DNA of 64,000 nucleotides from Thermohalobaculum sp039028795 (lineage in GTDB: Bacteria; Pseudomonadota; Alphaproteobacteria; Rhodobacterales; Rhodobacteraceae): NCBI GenBank assembly GCA_039028795.1, contig JBCCHJ010000014.1, positions 1 through 64,000 on the forward strand. Reading direction: 5' to 3'. Positions 8,421 to 16,773 of this stretch are shown piece after piece. Numbering within the stretch: the first letter of the stretch is position 1; each line of letters begins with the position of its first letter. The notes beneath the pieces were generated by a model. It was given only the letters and a program-made list of their open reading frames with translations. It was not told the origin of the DNA and searched no databases. The translations under genes were made by a program, and so were the position numbers.

Positions 8421-9499
8421 AGCGACGGAACTTTCTTGCAGGGCTTGGCGGCGCAACGATGATGTCAAATACCGCAGAGGCAGAAAGTTCCGATACTCAA
8501 ATGTTCATGCCACCGGAATGGGCACCGCACCAGGCTTGCGTCATGACTTGGTGTTCAGCCGAGAGTTTTTACGGCGAAGAGCTGGTGACCTGGATCCGCA
8601 ATGATCAGGTCCGGATTGCCGAGGCAATTTCCCGCTTCGAGCCGGTGGTAATGCTGGCCAGCGCCAAGGATGTGCCTGAAGCCGCCCAACGTTTGGGAAA
8701 GTCCGCGGAAGTCTTTGAAATTCCATGCTTTGACACATGGGCGCGGGACACTTTACCAACGATGTCGCGCGGCCACGCGGGCGAGTTGAACGGAACCATT
8801 TGGAATTTCAACGTCTGGGGCGAAAAGTTCGAGGGCTATGGCGCGGACCGGGCGCTTGCAGCCCGGTTCTCTGGCGCGTTTGACGTCGAGGCTCGAACTG
8901 CCCCGATCATTGCCGAAGGCGGGGCGTTGGAGACAGATGGGTTAGGCACGATTGTCACGACCGAGACCTGCCTTCTGAACCCTAATCGCAATCCTGGAAT
9001 GTCGAAATCCGATGTGGAACAGGCGCTTAAAGAGTACGCACCAGGCGCCCACGTGCTCTGGCTGTGGGGCTCTGAACAAGACACGATCACCGACGGCCAT
9101 ATCGATGGGATTATGCGATTTATCGAACCCGGTCTGGTCGTGGCCGAGATCATTGATGATAGCGAAGATCCTGAGTTTCATGATCTGCAAGAGAACCTGA
9201 AACAGCTTCGCGCAGCACGTGACGCAAGGGGCGAACGCTTCGAAGTTGCCGTCATCAAGCGCCCGCGATGGGACAGTATGCCGGAACGGGGACTGGATTT
9301 TTCAGCCTCTTACGTGAACGCATACTTTCCGAACGGCGGGATTGTAATGCCGAGCTTCGGAGACCCCGATCGCGACTCCGAGGCCGCGAATACATTTGCC
9401 GGGCTGGAGCCGACGCGCAAGATCGTCCAGATCCCAATCGATGCCATTGCCGAGGGCGGCGGCGGTATTCATTGCTGCACAATGCAGATACCGGCATGA
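8417..9499 (+). CDS. Agmatine deiminase / peptidyl-arginine deiminase family protein, exported
   Basis: A 360-residue guanidine-modifying enzyme. It starts with a twin-arginine-like signal (KRRNFLAGLGG), unusual for agmatine deiminases, which are mostly cytosolic. Conserved features are WARDT (about W108), WNFNVWG, AEGGALETDG (E167), TETCLLNPNRNP, DGHIDG (His228, Asp230) and the C-terminal GGGGIHCC with the expected nucleophilic cysteine (Cys353 or Cys354). Together these give the full Cys-His-Asp/Glu set, so catalysis is probably retained. Known relatives hydrolyse agmatine to N-carbamoylputrescine and ammonia. Both termini are coupled by four-base overlaps, to cobN upstream and to a GNAT gene downstream. 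Whether the substrate is agmatine or another guanidino compound cannot be told. Confidence 0.85.
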   Translation: MKRRNFLAGLGGATMMSNTAEAESSDTQMFMPPEWAPHQACVMTWCSAESFYGEELVTWIRNDQVRIAEAISRFEPVVMLASAKDVPEAAQRLGKSAEVFEIPCFDTWARDTLPTMSRGHAGELNGTIWNFNVWGEKFEGYGADRALAARFSGAFDVEARTAPIIAEGGALETDGLGTIVTTETCLLNPNRNPGMSKSDVEQALKEYAPGAHVLWLWGSEQDTITDGHIDGIMRFIEPGLVVAEIIDDSEDPEFHDLQENLKQLRAARDARGERFEVAVIKRPRWDSMPERGLDFSASYVNAYFPNGGIVMPSFGDPDRDSEAANTFAGLEPTRKIVQIPIDAIAEGGGGIHCCTMQIPA

Positions 9500-10002
9500 G
9501 TGATCCAAGCAGCCGGAATGGCGATACTGCCAAAATATCGGACATCTTTCGCGCCCCGCCGGACTACCCGCGCTGGAGTGGGGTGGCTGATCTGATCCAC
9601 CGGTCCTTTGACTACATGGAAGCGCTGTTAGGACACCCGGCCCGGGCCATGGAAGTCACGTCAGAAACCTTGGCCGAGGCGGCATCCACCGGCACCGCAT
9701 TCCTTTCGGAGGCAGACGGCGGCTCCCCAATCGCCTGTGTCTTCACACGGCCGTCCCGCGATATGCCGGATGCTCTCTACCTCGGTTGGCTGGCCGTCGC
9801 GCCAAGCCATCGCGGTAGGGGACTATCCCATAGGCTGATATCGATCGCAGAGACCGAGGCGAGTAAGGCTGGCTTTGCCGCAATGACCTTAGACACCGGC
9901 AGGGCCCTGACGGATCTGCATGGCTTGTTTGGATCTGCCGGGTTTCAGATTCAGTCCGGCGACGATGACATTGTCACCTTCCGTAAGGATTTGTCTTCAT
10001 GA
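9496..10002 (+). CDS. GNAT-family N-acetyltransferase
   Basis: 168 residues from the ATG at 9496, which overlaps the preceding stop by four bases. The open frame extends further upstream but that part only shadows the deiminase gene. The acetyl-CoA loop reads VAPSHRGRGLSHRLI (about residues 97-111) and the typical GLFGSAGFQI strand closes the domain. The substrate is unknown. It resembles the GNAT half of the next gene in arrangement (YLGWLAVAPSH versus YVGKLAVDPGH), which could reflect an old duplication. Coupling to both neighbours suggests a shared pathway. Confidence 0.8.
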   Translation: MSDPSSRNGDTAKISDIFRAPPDYPRWSGVADLIHRSFDYMEALLGHPARAMEVTSETLAEAASTGTAFLSEADGGSPIACVFTRPSRDMPDALYLGWLAVAPSHRGRGLSHRLISIAETEASKAGFAAMTLDTGRALTDLHGLFGSAGFQIQSGDDDIVTFRKDLSS

Positions 10003-11039
10003 GAAGCCAGGCCGAACACCAAGCTCGGCTTGCTGAAATCGTCCGTGATGACCCGGTCTTATGGCGTGCATTAACCGAAGCAGCAGCCTTTGACCTGCCG
10101 GATTCGTGGATTGTTTCGGGCGCCGTCTATAACTCTGTCTGGAATGCCTTGACTGGGCGCGCGCCCGGGCACGGCATAAAGGACATCGACCTCTTCTATT
10201 TTGACCCAGATACGTCTTGGGAGGCCGAAGATAAGGTGATCCAACGCGGCGCTACTCATTTTTCCGCAAATCCACCCGTGGAAATCCGAAACCAAGCCCG
10301 GGTTCACCTTTGGTATCGGGACAGGTTCGGCCATCAGATCCCGGCCTTTCTGAACAGCGTCCACAGCCTGGAACATTTCACAAGCGAAACCCATGCAGTC
10401 GGGGTGCGTCTGGCTGGAACGGAGATCGAAATCTGCGCCCCCTACGGGTTGGACGCCATCTTCGGCCTCCGCATGGTGCCCAATACCCGCAACTTGAACC
10501 GCGCGACACACGAGGCAAAATCTGCCAGGGCCAAAACACTGTGGCCCGAAGTTACCTTCGTTCCCTGGCCCGAAGTCACCGTCATCACAGGCCAACCCTG
10601 GCACGACTGGGAACTGATCCGCGACCTTGTCGCACGGGCGTTCAGCAGCATGGTTGGGCGGATCGATCCGCCTTCTTCTCTGAATGCCATGTCCCCCGAA
10701 GACTTTCAGACTGAAGCTGCCGCGGGTACAGCAATTCTGGCCCATGACGGATTTGCACTGACGGGTTGCGTGTTATGCAAACCTAAGGACGACGCGCTCT
10801 ATGTGGGCAAGCTCGCAGTCGATCCAGGCCATCAACGCCAGGGGATCGGAAGCGCGTTGATGGATGCCGCCCGGGCTGAAGCGCAGCGCAGAGGCCTCGC
10901 GCGGCTAGAGCTTCAAACTCGAATCGAATTGGTGGAAAATTGTCAGACATTTGTGAAGATGGGGTTTATCAAAACCGGTGAAACTGCCCATCCCGGCTTT
11001 GACAGATCGACATCCATAACCATGACCAAGTCACTGTGA
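9999..11039 (+). CDS. Nucleotidyltransferase-like (DUF925/NTP_transf_6) domain fused to GNAT acetyltransferase
   Basis: A 346-residue two-domain protein. Residues about 1-190 match the nucleotidyltransferase family once called DUF925: WIVSGAVYNSVWN, then GIKDIDLFYFD (the metal-binding D-x-D strand), then a conserved APYGLDAIFGLRM. Residues about 195-346 form a GNAT domain with LAVDPGHQRQGIGSALM as the acetyl-CoA loop. The two domains are usually separate proteins, so the fusion suggests consecutive or coordinated modification of one molecule. It overlaps the preceding and following genes by four bases each. No substrate is known for the nucleotidyltransferase family, and no function is claimed beyond the folds. 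Confidence 0.8.
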   Translation: MRSQAEHQARLAEIVRDDPVLWRALTEAAAFDLPDSWIVSGAVYNSVWNALTGRAPGHGIKDIDLFYFDPDTSWEAEDKVIQRGATHFSANPPVEIRNQARVHLWYRDRFGHQIPAFLNSVHSLEHFTSETHAVGVRLAGTEIEICAPYGLDAIFGLRMVPNTRNLNRATHEAKSARAKTLWPEVTFVPWPEVTVITGQPWHDWELIRDLVARAFSSMVGRIDPPSSLNAMSPEDFQTEAAAGTAILAHDGFALTGCVLCKPKDDALYVGKLAVDPGHQRQGIGSALMDAARAEAQRRGLARLELQTRIELVENCQTFVKMGFIKTGETAHPGFDRSTSITMTKSL

Positions 11040-11374
11040 TCCGGGCGCTGTTCATATGCGGGAAGGCCCAACGACGCAGCCCGACAGCGGCCCAGGTCTT
11101 CGCTACATGGGACGGCGTGCACACCGACTTTGGCGGCGTTTCCAGGGATGCAGATGACGTGCTGTCATCCGATCAACTGGATTGGGCTGACCAGATTTTT
11201 GTCATGGAACAACGCTATGCGAAGCGTTTGGCCGAAGAGTTCCAAAGGTCTCTGAGAGGAAAACGTGTGATCAACCTTGCGATCCGCGACGAATATCGTT
11301 TCATGGATCCGCACTTGATTGAAGCGCTGATCCAAAAAGCCGGGCCGCATCTGCGCCAAGGGAGAAAAACATGA
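11036..11374 (+). CDS. Small protein-tyrosine-phosphatase-like protein (COG4551 type)
   Basis: 112 residues beginning at a GTG that overlaps the previous stop (GTGA). The N-terminus carries FICGKAQRRSPTA, a C-x5-R phosphatase loop (Cys8, Arg14) as in low-molecular-weight phosphatases and arsenate reductases. The later segment DWADQIFVMEQRYAKRL matches the COG4551 family of predicted protein tyrosine phosphatases, which are shorter than true LMW-PTPs (about 150 residues). Activity is therefore possible but unproven. It is coupled to cobO by a further four-base overlap. A role as an alpha-ribazole phosphatase would be tempting from context, but the family does not support it. Confidence 0.72.
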   Translation: MIRALFICGKAQRRSPTAAQVFATWDGVHTDFGGVSRDADDVLSSDQLDWADQIFVMEQRYAKRLAEEFQRSLRGKRVINLAIRDEYRFMDPHLIEALIQKAGPHLRQGRKT

Positions 11375-11991
11375 GCGATTCCAACGATAAAGAGGATCTG
11401 GAAAAACATGCGCACAAGATGGCGAAGAAAAAGGCCGCGCGCGACAAGATCATGGCGACCAAGACCGAAAAGAAAGGTCTGATCATCATCCATACGGGCA
11501 AGGGCAAGGGTAAGTCCACGGCCGCTTTTGGTATGATTTTCAGACAGATAGCCCATGGTTTTGATTGCGCAGTCGTGCAGTACATCAAAGGCGGGATGTC
11601 GACCGGAGAACGCGACCTAATCACTGAACGTTTCAGCGATATCTGCGAGTTTCACACCATGGGTGAGGGCTTCACCTGGGAGACCCAGGACAAGGCCCGC
11701 GATATGGAGATGGCGCAAGCCGCCTGGGAGAAATCTAAGGATCTAATACGCGCCGGTAAGTCCATGGTTCTGTTGGATGAAATTAATATCGCATTGCGCT
11801 ATGACTACCTGGATATCAACGAAGTTGTCAGCTTCCTGGTCGATGAGAAACCCGAAATGACCCATGTCGTTTTAACCGGCCGCAACGCAAAGGAAGAACT
11901 GATCGAAATCGCCGATCTGGTCACTGAAATGGAGCTGGTCAAACATCCGTTCCGGGCTGGCATCAAAGCTCAGATCGGGGTGGAGTTTTGA
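11371..11991 (+). CDS. cobO: Cob(I)yrinic acid a,c-diamide adenosyltransferase CobO
   Basis: 206 residues, typical of the CobA/CobO (BtuR) family, which transfers the adenosyl group of ATP to cobalt. The ATP-binding loop IIHTGKGKGKSTAAFG begins near residue 39. VLLDEINIALRYDYLD and HVVLTGRNAKEELIEIADLVTEM are the other conserved blocks, and the C-terminal HPFRAGIKAQIGVEF is canonical. A Lys-rich N-terminal extension (HKMAKKKAARDKIMA) is normal for CobO. It is the last gene of the plus-strand cobalamin run. The following gene is convergent and starts only 12 bases away, with no clear terminator between them. Confidence 0.95.
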   Translation: MSDSNDKEDLEKHAHKMAKKKAARDKIMATKTEKKGLIIIHTGKGKGKSTAAFGMIFRQIAHGFDCAVVQYIKGGMSTGERDLITERFSDICEFHTMGEGFTWETQDKARDMEMAQAAWEKSKDLIRAGKSMVLLDEINIALRYDYLDINEVVSFLVDEKPEMTHVVLTGRNAKEELIEIADLVTEMELVKHPFRAGIKAQIGVEF

Positions 11992-12003
11992 AAACGCTGC
12001 ACG

Positions 12004-13524
12004 CTACCAAATTGTCGTGCCACCTAAACGTCCGGGAACACGAGTCTCTTCGTACCGTTGGACCTGTCGTTTAGTGGGATGTTGTGTCGGCAAATGTAGA
12101 ACAAAGTTCCAAGATTTAACGAGTGCATTCTCTGCTCGCTCTTTCTTCCCTTCTATATCAAACAACCATGTTTCAAGAAGTTGGGTTTGACCTTCTGGAG
12201 ATGTCGAAGCATCGTCCGGTTCGTTCAGAACCGGATCTAGTATTTCTCGAGCTTGACCAAAGTTTCCATTCTCAAGTAGTGCGCGCGCAAGACCTCTACG
12301 CGCACCCAATGTCCAAGGATGGGCGTGACCAAGAACAGCTTCAAAGGAAGGAAGTAATTCTTTGTACTCGAACACGGAAACTTCGAACCTTTTTGCTTCT
12401 AACAAAGCTCTAGCTTTAAGGCTCCGCGTTGCGAGCACCAACCGGTTTTGATCGCCTTGCACTGCTATTCGTAATGGAATTAGTCGATCTAATTCGGCTA
12501 ATGCATCTAGTCTATTCCCTGAATCCAACAATGCTGTCGCTAGACCATGACGGCTACCAAGGGTCGCCGGGTCACCTTCGCCAAGTTTCTTTTCTTGAAT
12601 ACGAACTAGATTTTGAAAAGCAGATATGGCTTTACTCAACTCGCCCAGAGTTACCAATGCAACCGCATGTTGGTTGCGCGTTGCCAAAGTCGCCGGATGC
12701 TCGATACCTTCGCTTTCCTCTCTGAGTTTTATAAGATGCTCAAACTCAGTCTCAGCTTCTTGAGCCCGACCCAAATCTAGTAGCGAATTTGCCACTCCAT
12801 ATCGCGCGTACAATGACAGCTTACTTTCTGGGGATTGATCTGCCTCAAATTTTGATGCGGCTTCTCTAAATAACAGCTCAGAAAGCTTGTATCTGCCTGC
12901 ATAATATTGATCCATTGCCAAGTCATAGATTTCTCGCGGTGAAGATACTACCTGTTTTATGATCTGCTTAACCGTTTCCGCACGAATGAGATCTGGTGTC
13001 GGGCGATCAATAAAATTTGGTTGTGCAACTTTAGCACTCTTGGGCAAACATTCTCCAACCACTCTGACTATACGCCTCAGGTCTTCTATTTCATCATACG
13101 GCGCATCTCTCATTGGGCATGCCTGACACTGAAGTATTTTTTTCAAGGAATGTGGAAATTCTTCAATATCTTTAGGCATTTCTGCCCCATCGATGAGAAC
13201 CAATAATATTGTAATATTATTTTCTATCCCACGTAGTAATTCTTTTCGAACCCAATCACTTTCGATATCAAGTCTTAATCTATTTCCTTTTCGGCCTGTT
13301 AGCCAATCATCATTAACAAGTGCAATTAATACAGCACTGCTATCAAGCGCGGTCTTGATACGATCCGGCCAATTCGCACCCGCGTCAATGGCCATACCAT
13401 CATGGAAAACATCAGCCGAAGGGTATGCATGTTGAATCTCGCGTCGTATTGCGCTCGCTACTCGATTGGCACTACCGCGACGATAGCTGATAAAAACACC
13501 ATTCTTTGATAAACCGCTCATCAT
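12004..13524 (-). CDS. TIR domain protein with C-terminal tetratricopeptide repeats
   Basis: 506 residues, read from an ATG at 13524 (or 13521) behind a GAGAGG site. Residues about 6-140 form a TIR domain: GVFISYRRGSANRVASAIRRE, VFHDGMAIDAGANWPDRI, then a hydrophobic VLIALVNDDWL strand. From about residue 195 to the end are TPR units of the kinesin-light-chain type, with repeated HPATLATR, DPATLGSRHGLATALL and HPWTLGARRGLARALL. Bacterial TIR domains are often NADases or nucleotide-signal producers in anti-phage defence, and the TPR part would bind a partner or trigger. Whether this TIR is active is not visible. The gene is clearly AT-richer than both neighbours and uses many A/T-ending codons, a sign of horizontal gain. 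No effector or NB-ARC gene is adjacent. Confidence 0.85.
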   Translation of the reverse strand: MMSGLSKNGVFISYRRGSANRVASAIRREIQHAYPSADVFHDGMAIDAGANWPDRIKTALDSSAVLIALVNDDWLTGRKGNRLRLDIESDWVRKELLRGIENNITILLVLIDGAEMPKDIEEFPHSLKKILQCQACPMRDAPYDEIEDLRRIVRVVGECLPKSAKVAQPNFIDRPTPDLIRAETVKQIIKQVVSSPREIYDLAMDQYYAGRYKLSELLFREAASKFEADQSPESKLSLYARYGVANSLLDLGRAQEAETEFEHLIKLREESEGIEHPATLATRNQHAVALVTLGELSKAISAFQNLVRIQEKKLGEGDPATLGSRHGLATALLDSGNRLDALAELDRLIPLRIAVQGDQNRLVLATRSLKARALLEAKRFEVSVFEYKELLPSFEAVLGHAHPWTLGARRGLARALLENGNFGQAREILDPVLNEPDDASTSPEGQTQLLETWLFDIEGKKERAENALVKSWNFVLHLPTQHPTKRQVQRYEETRVPGRLGGTTIW

Positions 13525-13622
13525 TAAAATTTCCTCTCGTTTCAGAAGTGATTACATGGACTAATTGAGCGAGTCATCCGCGAATGCGACAGAAGCGCGC
13601 GCAATAATAATTCATATCGCTT

Positions 13623-13651
13623 CGTAATTTTATTACGCGCATAATTTGCGC
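13623..13651. repeat. Pair of short inverted repeats in the TIR/reductase divergent region
   Basis: The AT-rich divergent gap holds CGTAAT-TTT-ATTACG (13623-13637) directly followed by GCGC-ATAATTT-GCGC (13637-13651). They could be operator half-sites or mRNA hairpins for either gene. No known regulator consensus is recognised. The ribosome site GGAG for the plus-strand gene follows at 13671. Confidence 0.35.
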
Positions 13652-13682
13652 GGTATTTCCCGTCCGGAACGGAGTGATTCAT

Positions 13683-14735
13683 ATGTCTCGCAAGATCCTA
13701 ATTCTGGGGGCCTCGTACGGCTCTTTGCTCGGCACAAAATTGGCGATGGCCGGGCATAACGTGACGCTGGTTTGCCGATCACGCACCGCCGCCTTGATCA
13801 ACGAAAAGGGCACGGAAGTCCGGATCAAGCTGAAGGGTGAAGATGCGCATCGCTCGATCCTTTCCCGCGATCTGCCGGGTAAAGTCACGGCAGCAGTGCC
13901 CGAAGGTCTGGACCCATCGGAATTCGACATGGTTGCGCTGGCCATGCAGGAACCGCAGTACTGTCACCACTCGATCCGAACGCTGATGATCAAGATCGCC
14001 GAAGCGCACGTGCCGTGCCTGTCGATCATGAATATGCCGCCGCTCAGTTTTCTACAGCGGATCCCAGGGCTGGACACCTCGATGCTGCACGACGCTTATA
14101 CCGACGCCAGTGTCTGGGATCGGTTCACACCGGGTTTGGTGACTTTGTGTTCGCCAGATCCGCAGGCCTTCCGCCCGCCAGAAGAAGAGGCGAACGTCCT
14201 GCATGTTGGTCTGCCGACAAACTTCAAGGCCGCAGCCTTCGAAGACCCTGCTCACACAGCCATCCTGCGGGAACTGGAAGCAGACATCGATGCGGTGATG
14301 CTTGACGGCCAGGATGTACCCGTAAAGCTGCGGGTCAGCGACTCGATCTTTGTACCGCTGGCCAAGTGGTCGATGCTGCTGACCGGGAACTATCGGTGCG
14401 TTCTGGTCGGTGGTGCACAACCAATCCGCGATGCCGTGCATGGGGATCTGGAGCTGTCGCGCGGTATCTACCAGCATGTTGATGCGATTGCCCGGCGCCT
14501 GGGCGCGGAACCCGAAGCACAGGTGCCGTTCGAGAAGTATGCCCGTGCCGCTGAGAGCCTGCTGAAACCGTCTTCAGCCGCACGGGCCGTCATGGCCGGG
14601 GCCCCAGTGATCGAGCGTGTCGATCTGTTGGTTCAGCGGATCTCAGTCGCGCTGGACATGCAGCACCCGGAAATAGATGCGACCGTGAACACGGTGAATG
14701 ACGCATTGGCGGAGAATCGGGTGCAGGTGGCCTAA
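13683..14735 (+). CDS. Ketopantoate reductase (ApbA/PanE)-like dehydrogenase
   Basis: 350 residues from the ATG at 13683, which is well spaced behind a GGAG site. A GTG at 13674 is the alternative. The N-terminal Rossmann fold reads ILILGASYGSLLGTKLAMAGHNVTLVCR, shown here as a family pattern with a Tyr-Gly variation on the usual G-x-G-x-x-G, followed by a helical C-terminal domain. True PanE reduces 2-ketopantoate with NADPH in pantothenate synthesis. This protein is longer than PanE (about 300) and diverges in the middle, so a related 2-oxoacid or opine-type dehydrogenase is equally possible. It stands alone, convergent with the DUF6065 gene. Confidence 0.65.
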   Translation: MSRKILILGASYGSLLGTKLAMAGHNVTLVCRSRTAALINEKGTEVRIKLKGEDAHRSILSRDLPGKVTAAVPEGLDPSEFDMVALAMQEPQYCHHSIRTLMIKIAEAHVPCLSIMNMPPLSFLQRIPGLDTSMLHDAYTDASVWDRFTPGLVTLCSPDPQAFRPPEEEANVLHVGLPTNFKAAAFEDPAHTAILRELEADIDAVMLDGQDVPVKLRVSDSIFVPLAKWSMLLTGNYRCVLVGGAQPIRDAVHGDLELSRGIYQHVDAIARRLGAEPEAQVPFEKYARAAESLLKPSSAARAVMAGAPVIERVDLLVQRISVALDMQHPEIDATVNTVNDALAENRVQVA

Positions 14736-14752
14736 CGGCCACGGCATCCTTT

Positions 14753-15568
14753 TTAGTCGCTACCTGACTTTGGAAACGGTTTGAGCTTCAATCCTACCTG
14801 ATGGTCGGCAATTTTCTCGGTCTCATCCGGGGTGGTGCCGCGCGTGTACCACCCCTGATGCATCGATGCTGAATCCGGATCTTGGCCGACTTCCTGGGAC
14901 AATTTGTAGGCGTTCCGCTTCAAGAAACCCGTTCGAAACTGGCGGCGCAAGGCCTCGTCGTCATCCAGATTTCGCCGTTCAGGATGCATCGCCTCGACCA
15001 AACCGCGCGCCACCGGAAACACCATGCAAATCGGCTCGCCCGCTTCGAACCGGATGCGGACGCCGGGGCGCGTGAACTTCCAGTTGACCGAAAAGGTGTA
15101 TGGGATCCAGTCAGCCTCGATCAACGCGCTCATGCCCTGAATGCCGTCTTTGAAACGGTTGGCGGGCGGCATTAGCCAGAGATTACAACCTTTCGGCACA
15201 CGGAGGATCGAAAAGGTCGAAAAGGTCAGAATTCCCGATCCGAAATGCGAATGTCCGGACTGGATCGCAGGATCATCGGGCCATATCGACACTGCGGCAA
15301 CCCCCGACCCGCCGTCCCATTCAGCCTCGACCGCGGCGGCAGTGCGAATTTCCCAGCCGTGTTGGTTCGCCATAACAAGTGGAAGGCAACGATAGGCAAC
15401 GGCATTTCCCGTTGCGTTCATCCATTCGCGCTGCCGAGGAGCGGGTTGGATATCCACTGGCGGGCCGTCATTATTGTCGATGCATGTGAAGATCAGTTCA
15501 TCCCCGTCGGATGGTGCTGATATTATCGGTTTGGGATGGTTCGGTCCCGCTTCGTCGTCGTCATCCAC
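14753..15568 (-). CDS. DUF6065 family protein
   Basis: 271 residues beginning at a GTG (15568) that overlaps the moaA stop by eight bases. I recognise the DUF6065 pattern: YRCLPLVMANQHGWEI, SHFGSGILTFS, NRFKDGIQGMSALIEADW, then a C-terminal WYTRGTTP. The function of the family is not known to me. No signal peptide or membrane segment is visible, so it is probably cytosolic. An Asp/Glu-rich start (DDDDEAG) looks disordered. The overlap makes it the second cistron of a moaA operon, but nothing in the sequence ties it to molybdopterin chemistry. Confidence 0.7.
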   Translation of the reverse strand: MDDDDEAGPNHPKPIISAPSDGDELIFTCIDNNDGPPVDIQPAPRQREWMNATGNAVAYRCLPLVMANQHGWEIRTAAAVEAEWDGGSGVAAVSIWPDDPAIQSGHSHFGSGILTFSTFSILRVPKGCNLWLMPPANRFKDGIQGMSALIEADWIPYTFSVNWKFTRPGVRIRFEAGEPICMVFPVARGLVEAMHPERRNLDDDEALRRQFRTGFLKRNAYKLSQEVGQDPDSASMHQGWYTRGTTPDETEKIADHQVGLKLKPFPKSGSD

Positions 15569-16592
15569 CGGTGACGCTCATATGCCGGCTGACCTGGCCG
15601 TCGACCCGCTGGCGGGAATAATCGAAGTCGTGGCCTTTCGGCTTGCGGGTTATGGCTTCGCGAATAGCGGCTTCCAGTGCGGCGTCGTCATCGGTTTCGC
15701 GAATGATGCTGCGAAGATCAGCGTCATCGTCTTGGCCGAGGCACATATAAAGCTGACCAGTGCAGGTGAGCCGCACGCGATTACAGCTTTCACAGAAATT
15801 GTGGCTGAGCGGCGTGATGAAACCTATTTTCTGTCCAGTTTCCTCAACGCGCACATAACGGGCCGGGCCGCCGGTCCGTTCCGGCGTGTCGATCAGGGTG
15901 TAGCGGGTTTCAATTTCGGCGCGGACGTCCTTTAGCGACCAGTACTGATCTAAACGATCTTCCCCACCCAAATCACCCATGGGCATCACTTCAATGAAAG
16001 TGATGTCCATGCCCCAAGCGTTGCACCATTCCAGAAGACGGTGAACCTCGTCATCATTGGTGCCCTTCAAAGCAACGACGTTGATCTTGATCCTGAGCCC
16101 GGCATTCTGCGCGGCTTCTATTCCTTCCAGAACCTGGTCAAGGCGCCCCCAACGCGTGATTGCCTGGAACTTTCCTTTGTCCAGCGTATCCAAGGACACG
16201 TTCAATCGGCGAACACCGACATCCGCCAAAGGCTGGGCCAGTTTCTTCAACTGCGTGCCATTCGTGGTGACCGTCAGTTCGTCCAGCCCGTCACCGCCAT
16301 TGCGGACGAGGTGCCGGCCCATACGTTCGAAGAACCACATAATGTTCTTGCGGACCAGAGGCTCGCCCCCGGTGACGCGCAGCTTTCGCACCCCAAGCCG
16401 GACGAATGTGGAACACAGGCGGTCCAATTCTTCCAGCGTCAGCAGCTCTTTCTTAGGCAGGAAAGTCATATGTTCCGCCATGCAATAGACACAGCGGAAA
16501 TCGCAACGGTCGGTGACCGAGATACGCAAATAGCTGATCGCCCTTGCGAAAGGGTCAATCAGCGGCGGTATGGCCTGTTGCGTCTGGGTCAT
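15561..16592 (-). CDS. moaA: GTP 3',8-cyclase MoaA
   Basis: 343 residues. MoaA is a radical-SAM enzyme that converts GTP to 3',8-cyclo-GTP, the first step of molybdenum cofactor synthesis. The N-terminal cluster motif is C-x3-C-x2-C (Cys30, Cys34, Cys37, in RCDFRCVYC), followed by the TGGEPL SAM motif. The C-terminal second cluster site is FCESCNRVRLTCTG with a further Cys downstream. The protein ends in Gly-Gly, as MoaA requires. The length agrees with the family. It is divergent from a GST gene at 16774. No molybdenum-cofactor riboswitch elements are seen in the 181-base gap. Confidence 0.95.
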   Translation of the reverse strand: MTQTQQAIPPLIDPFARAISYLRISVTDRCDFRCVYCMAEHMTFLPKKELLTLEELDRLCSTFVRLGVRKLRVTGGEPLVRKNIMWFFERMGRHLVRNGGDGLDELTVTTNGTQLKKLAQPLADVGVRRLNVSLDTLDKGKFQAITRWGRLDQVLEGIEAAQNAGLRIKINVVALKGTNDDEVHRLLEWCNAWGMDITFIEVMPMGDLGGEDRLDQYWSLKDVRAEIETRYTLIDTPERTGGPARYVRVEETGQKIGFITPLSHNFCESCNRVRLTCTGQLYMCLGQDDDADLRSIIRETDDDAALEAAIREAITRKPKGHDFDYSRQRVDGQVSRHMSVTGG

Positions 16593-16773
16593 GAAACCTC
16601 CGTCAGCGCTTAGATATAACGTTCACAAGCGTTCAGGCCAAGGCTCTGTCGCAGTGTGGTGTTTTGCACGCTCAAACGTGATCATTCCAGGGGATCATCC
16701 GAAGGGCTTTGACAAGGGCCCGTTCTGCAAGGTTAGTTCGGACCTCAAACATAAAGAAACAAAGGAAGATTCG

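Noticed and set aside
15474..15935. 153-codon open frame on the plus strand
   Set aside because: Antisense to moaA and the start of DUF6065.
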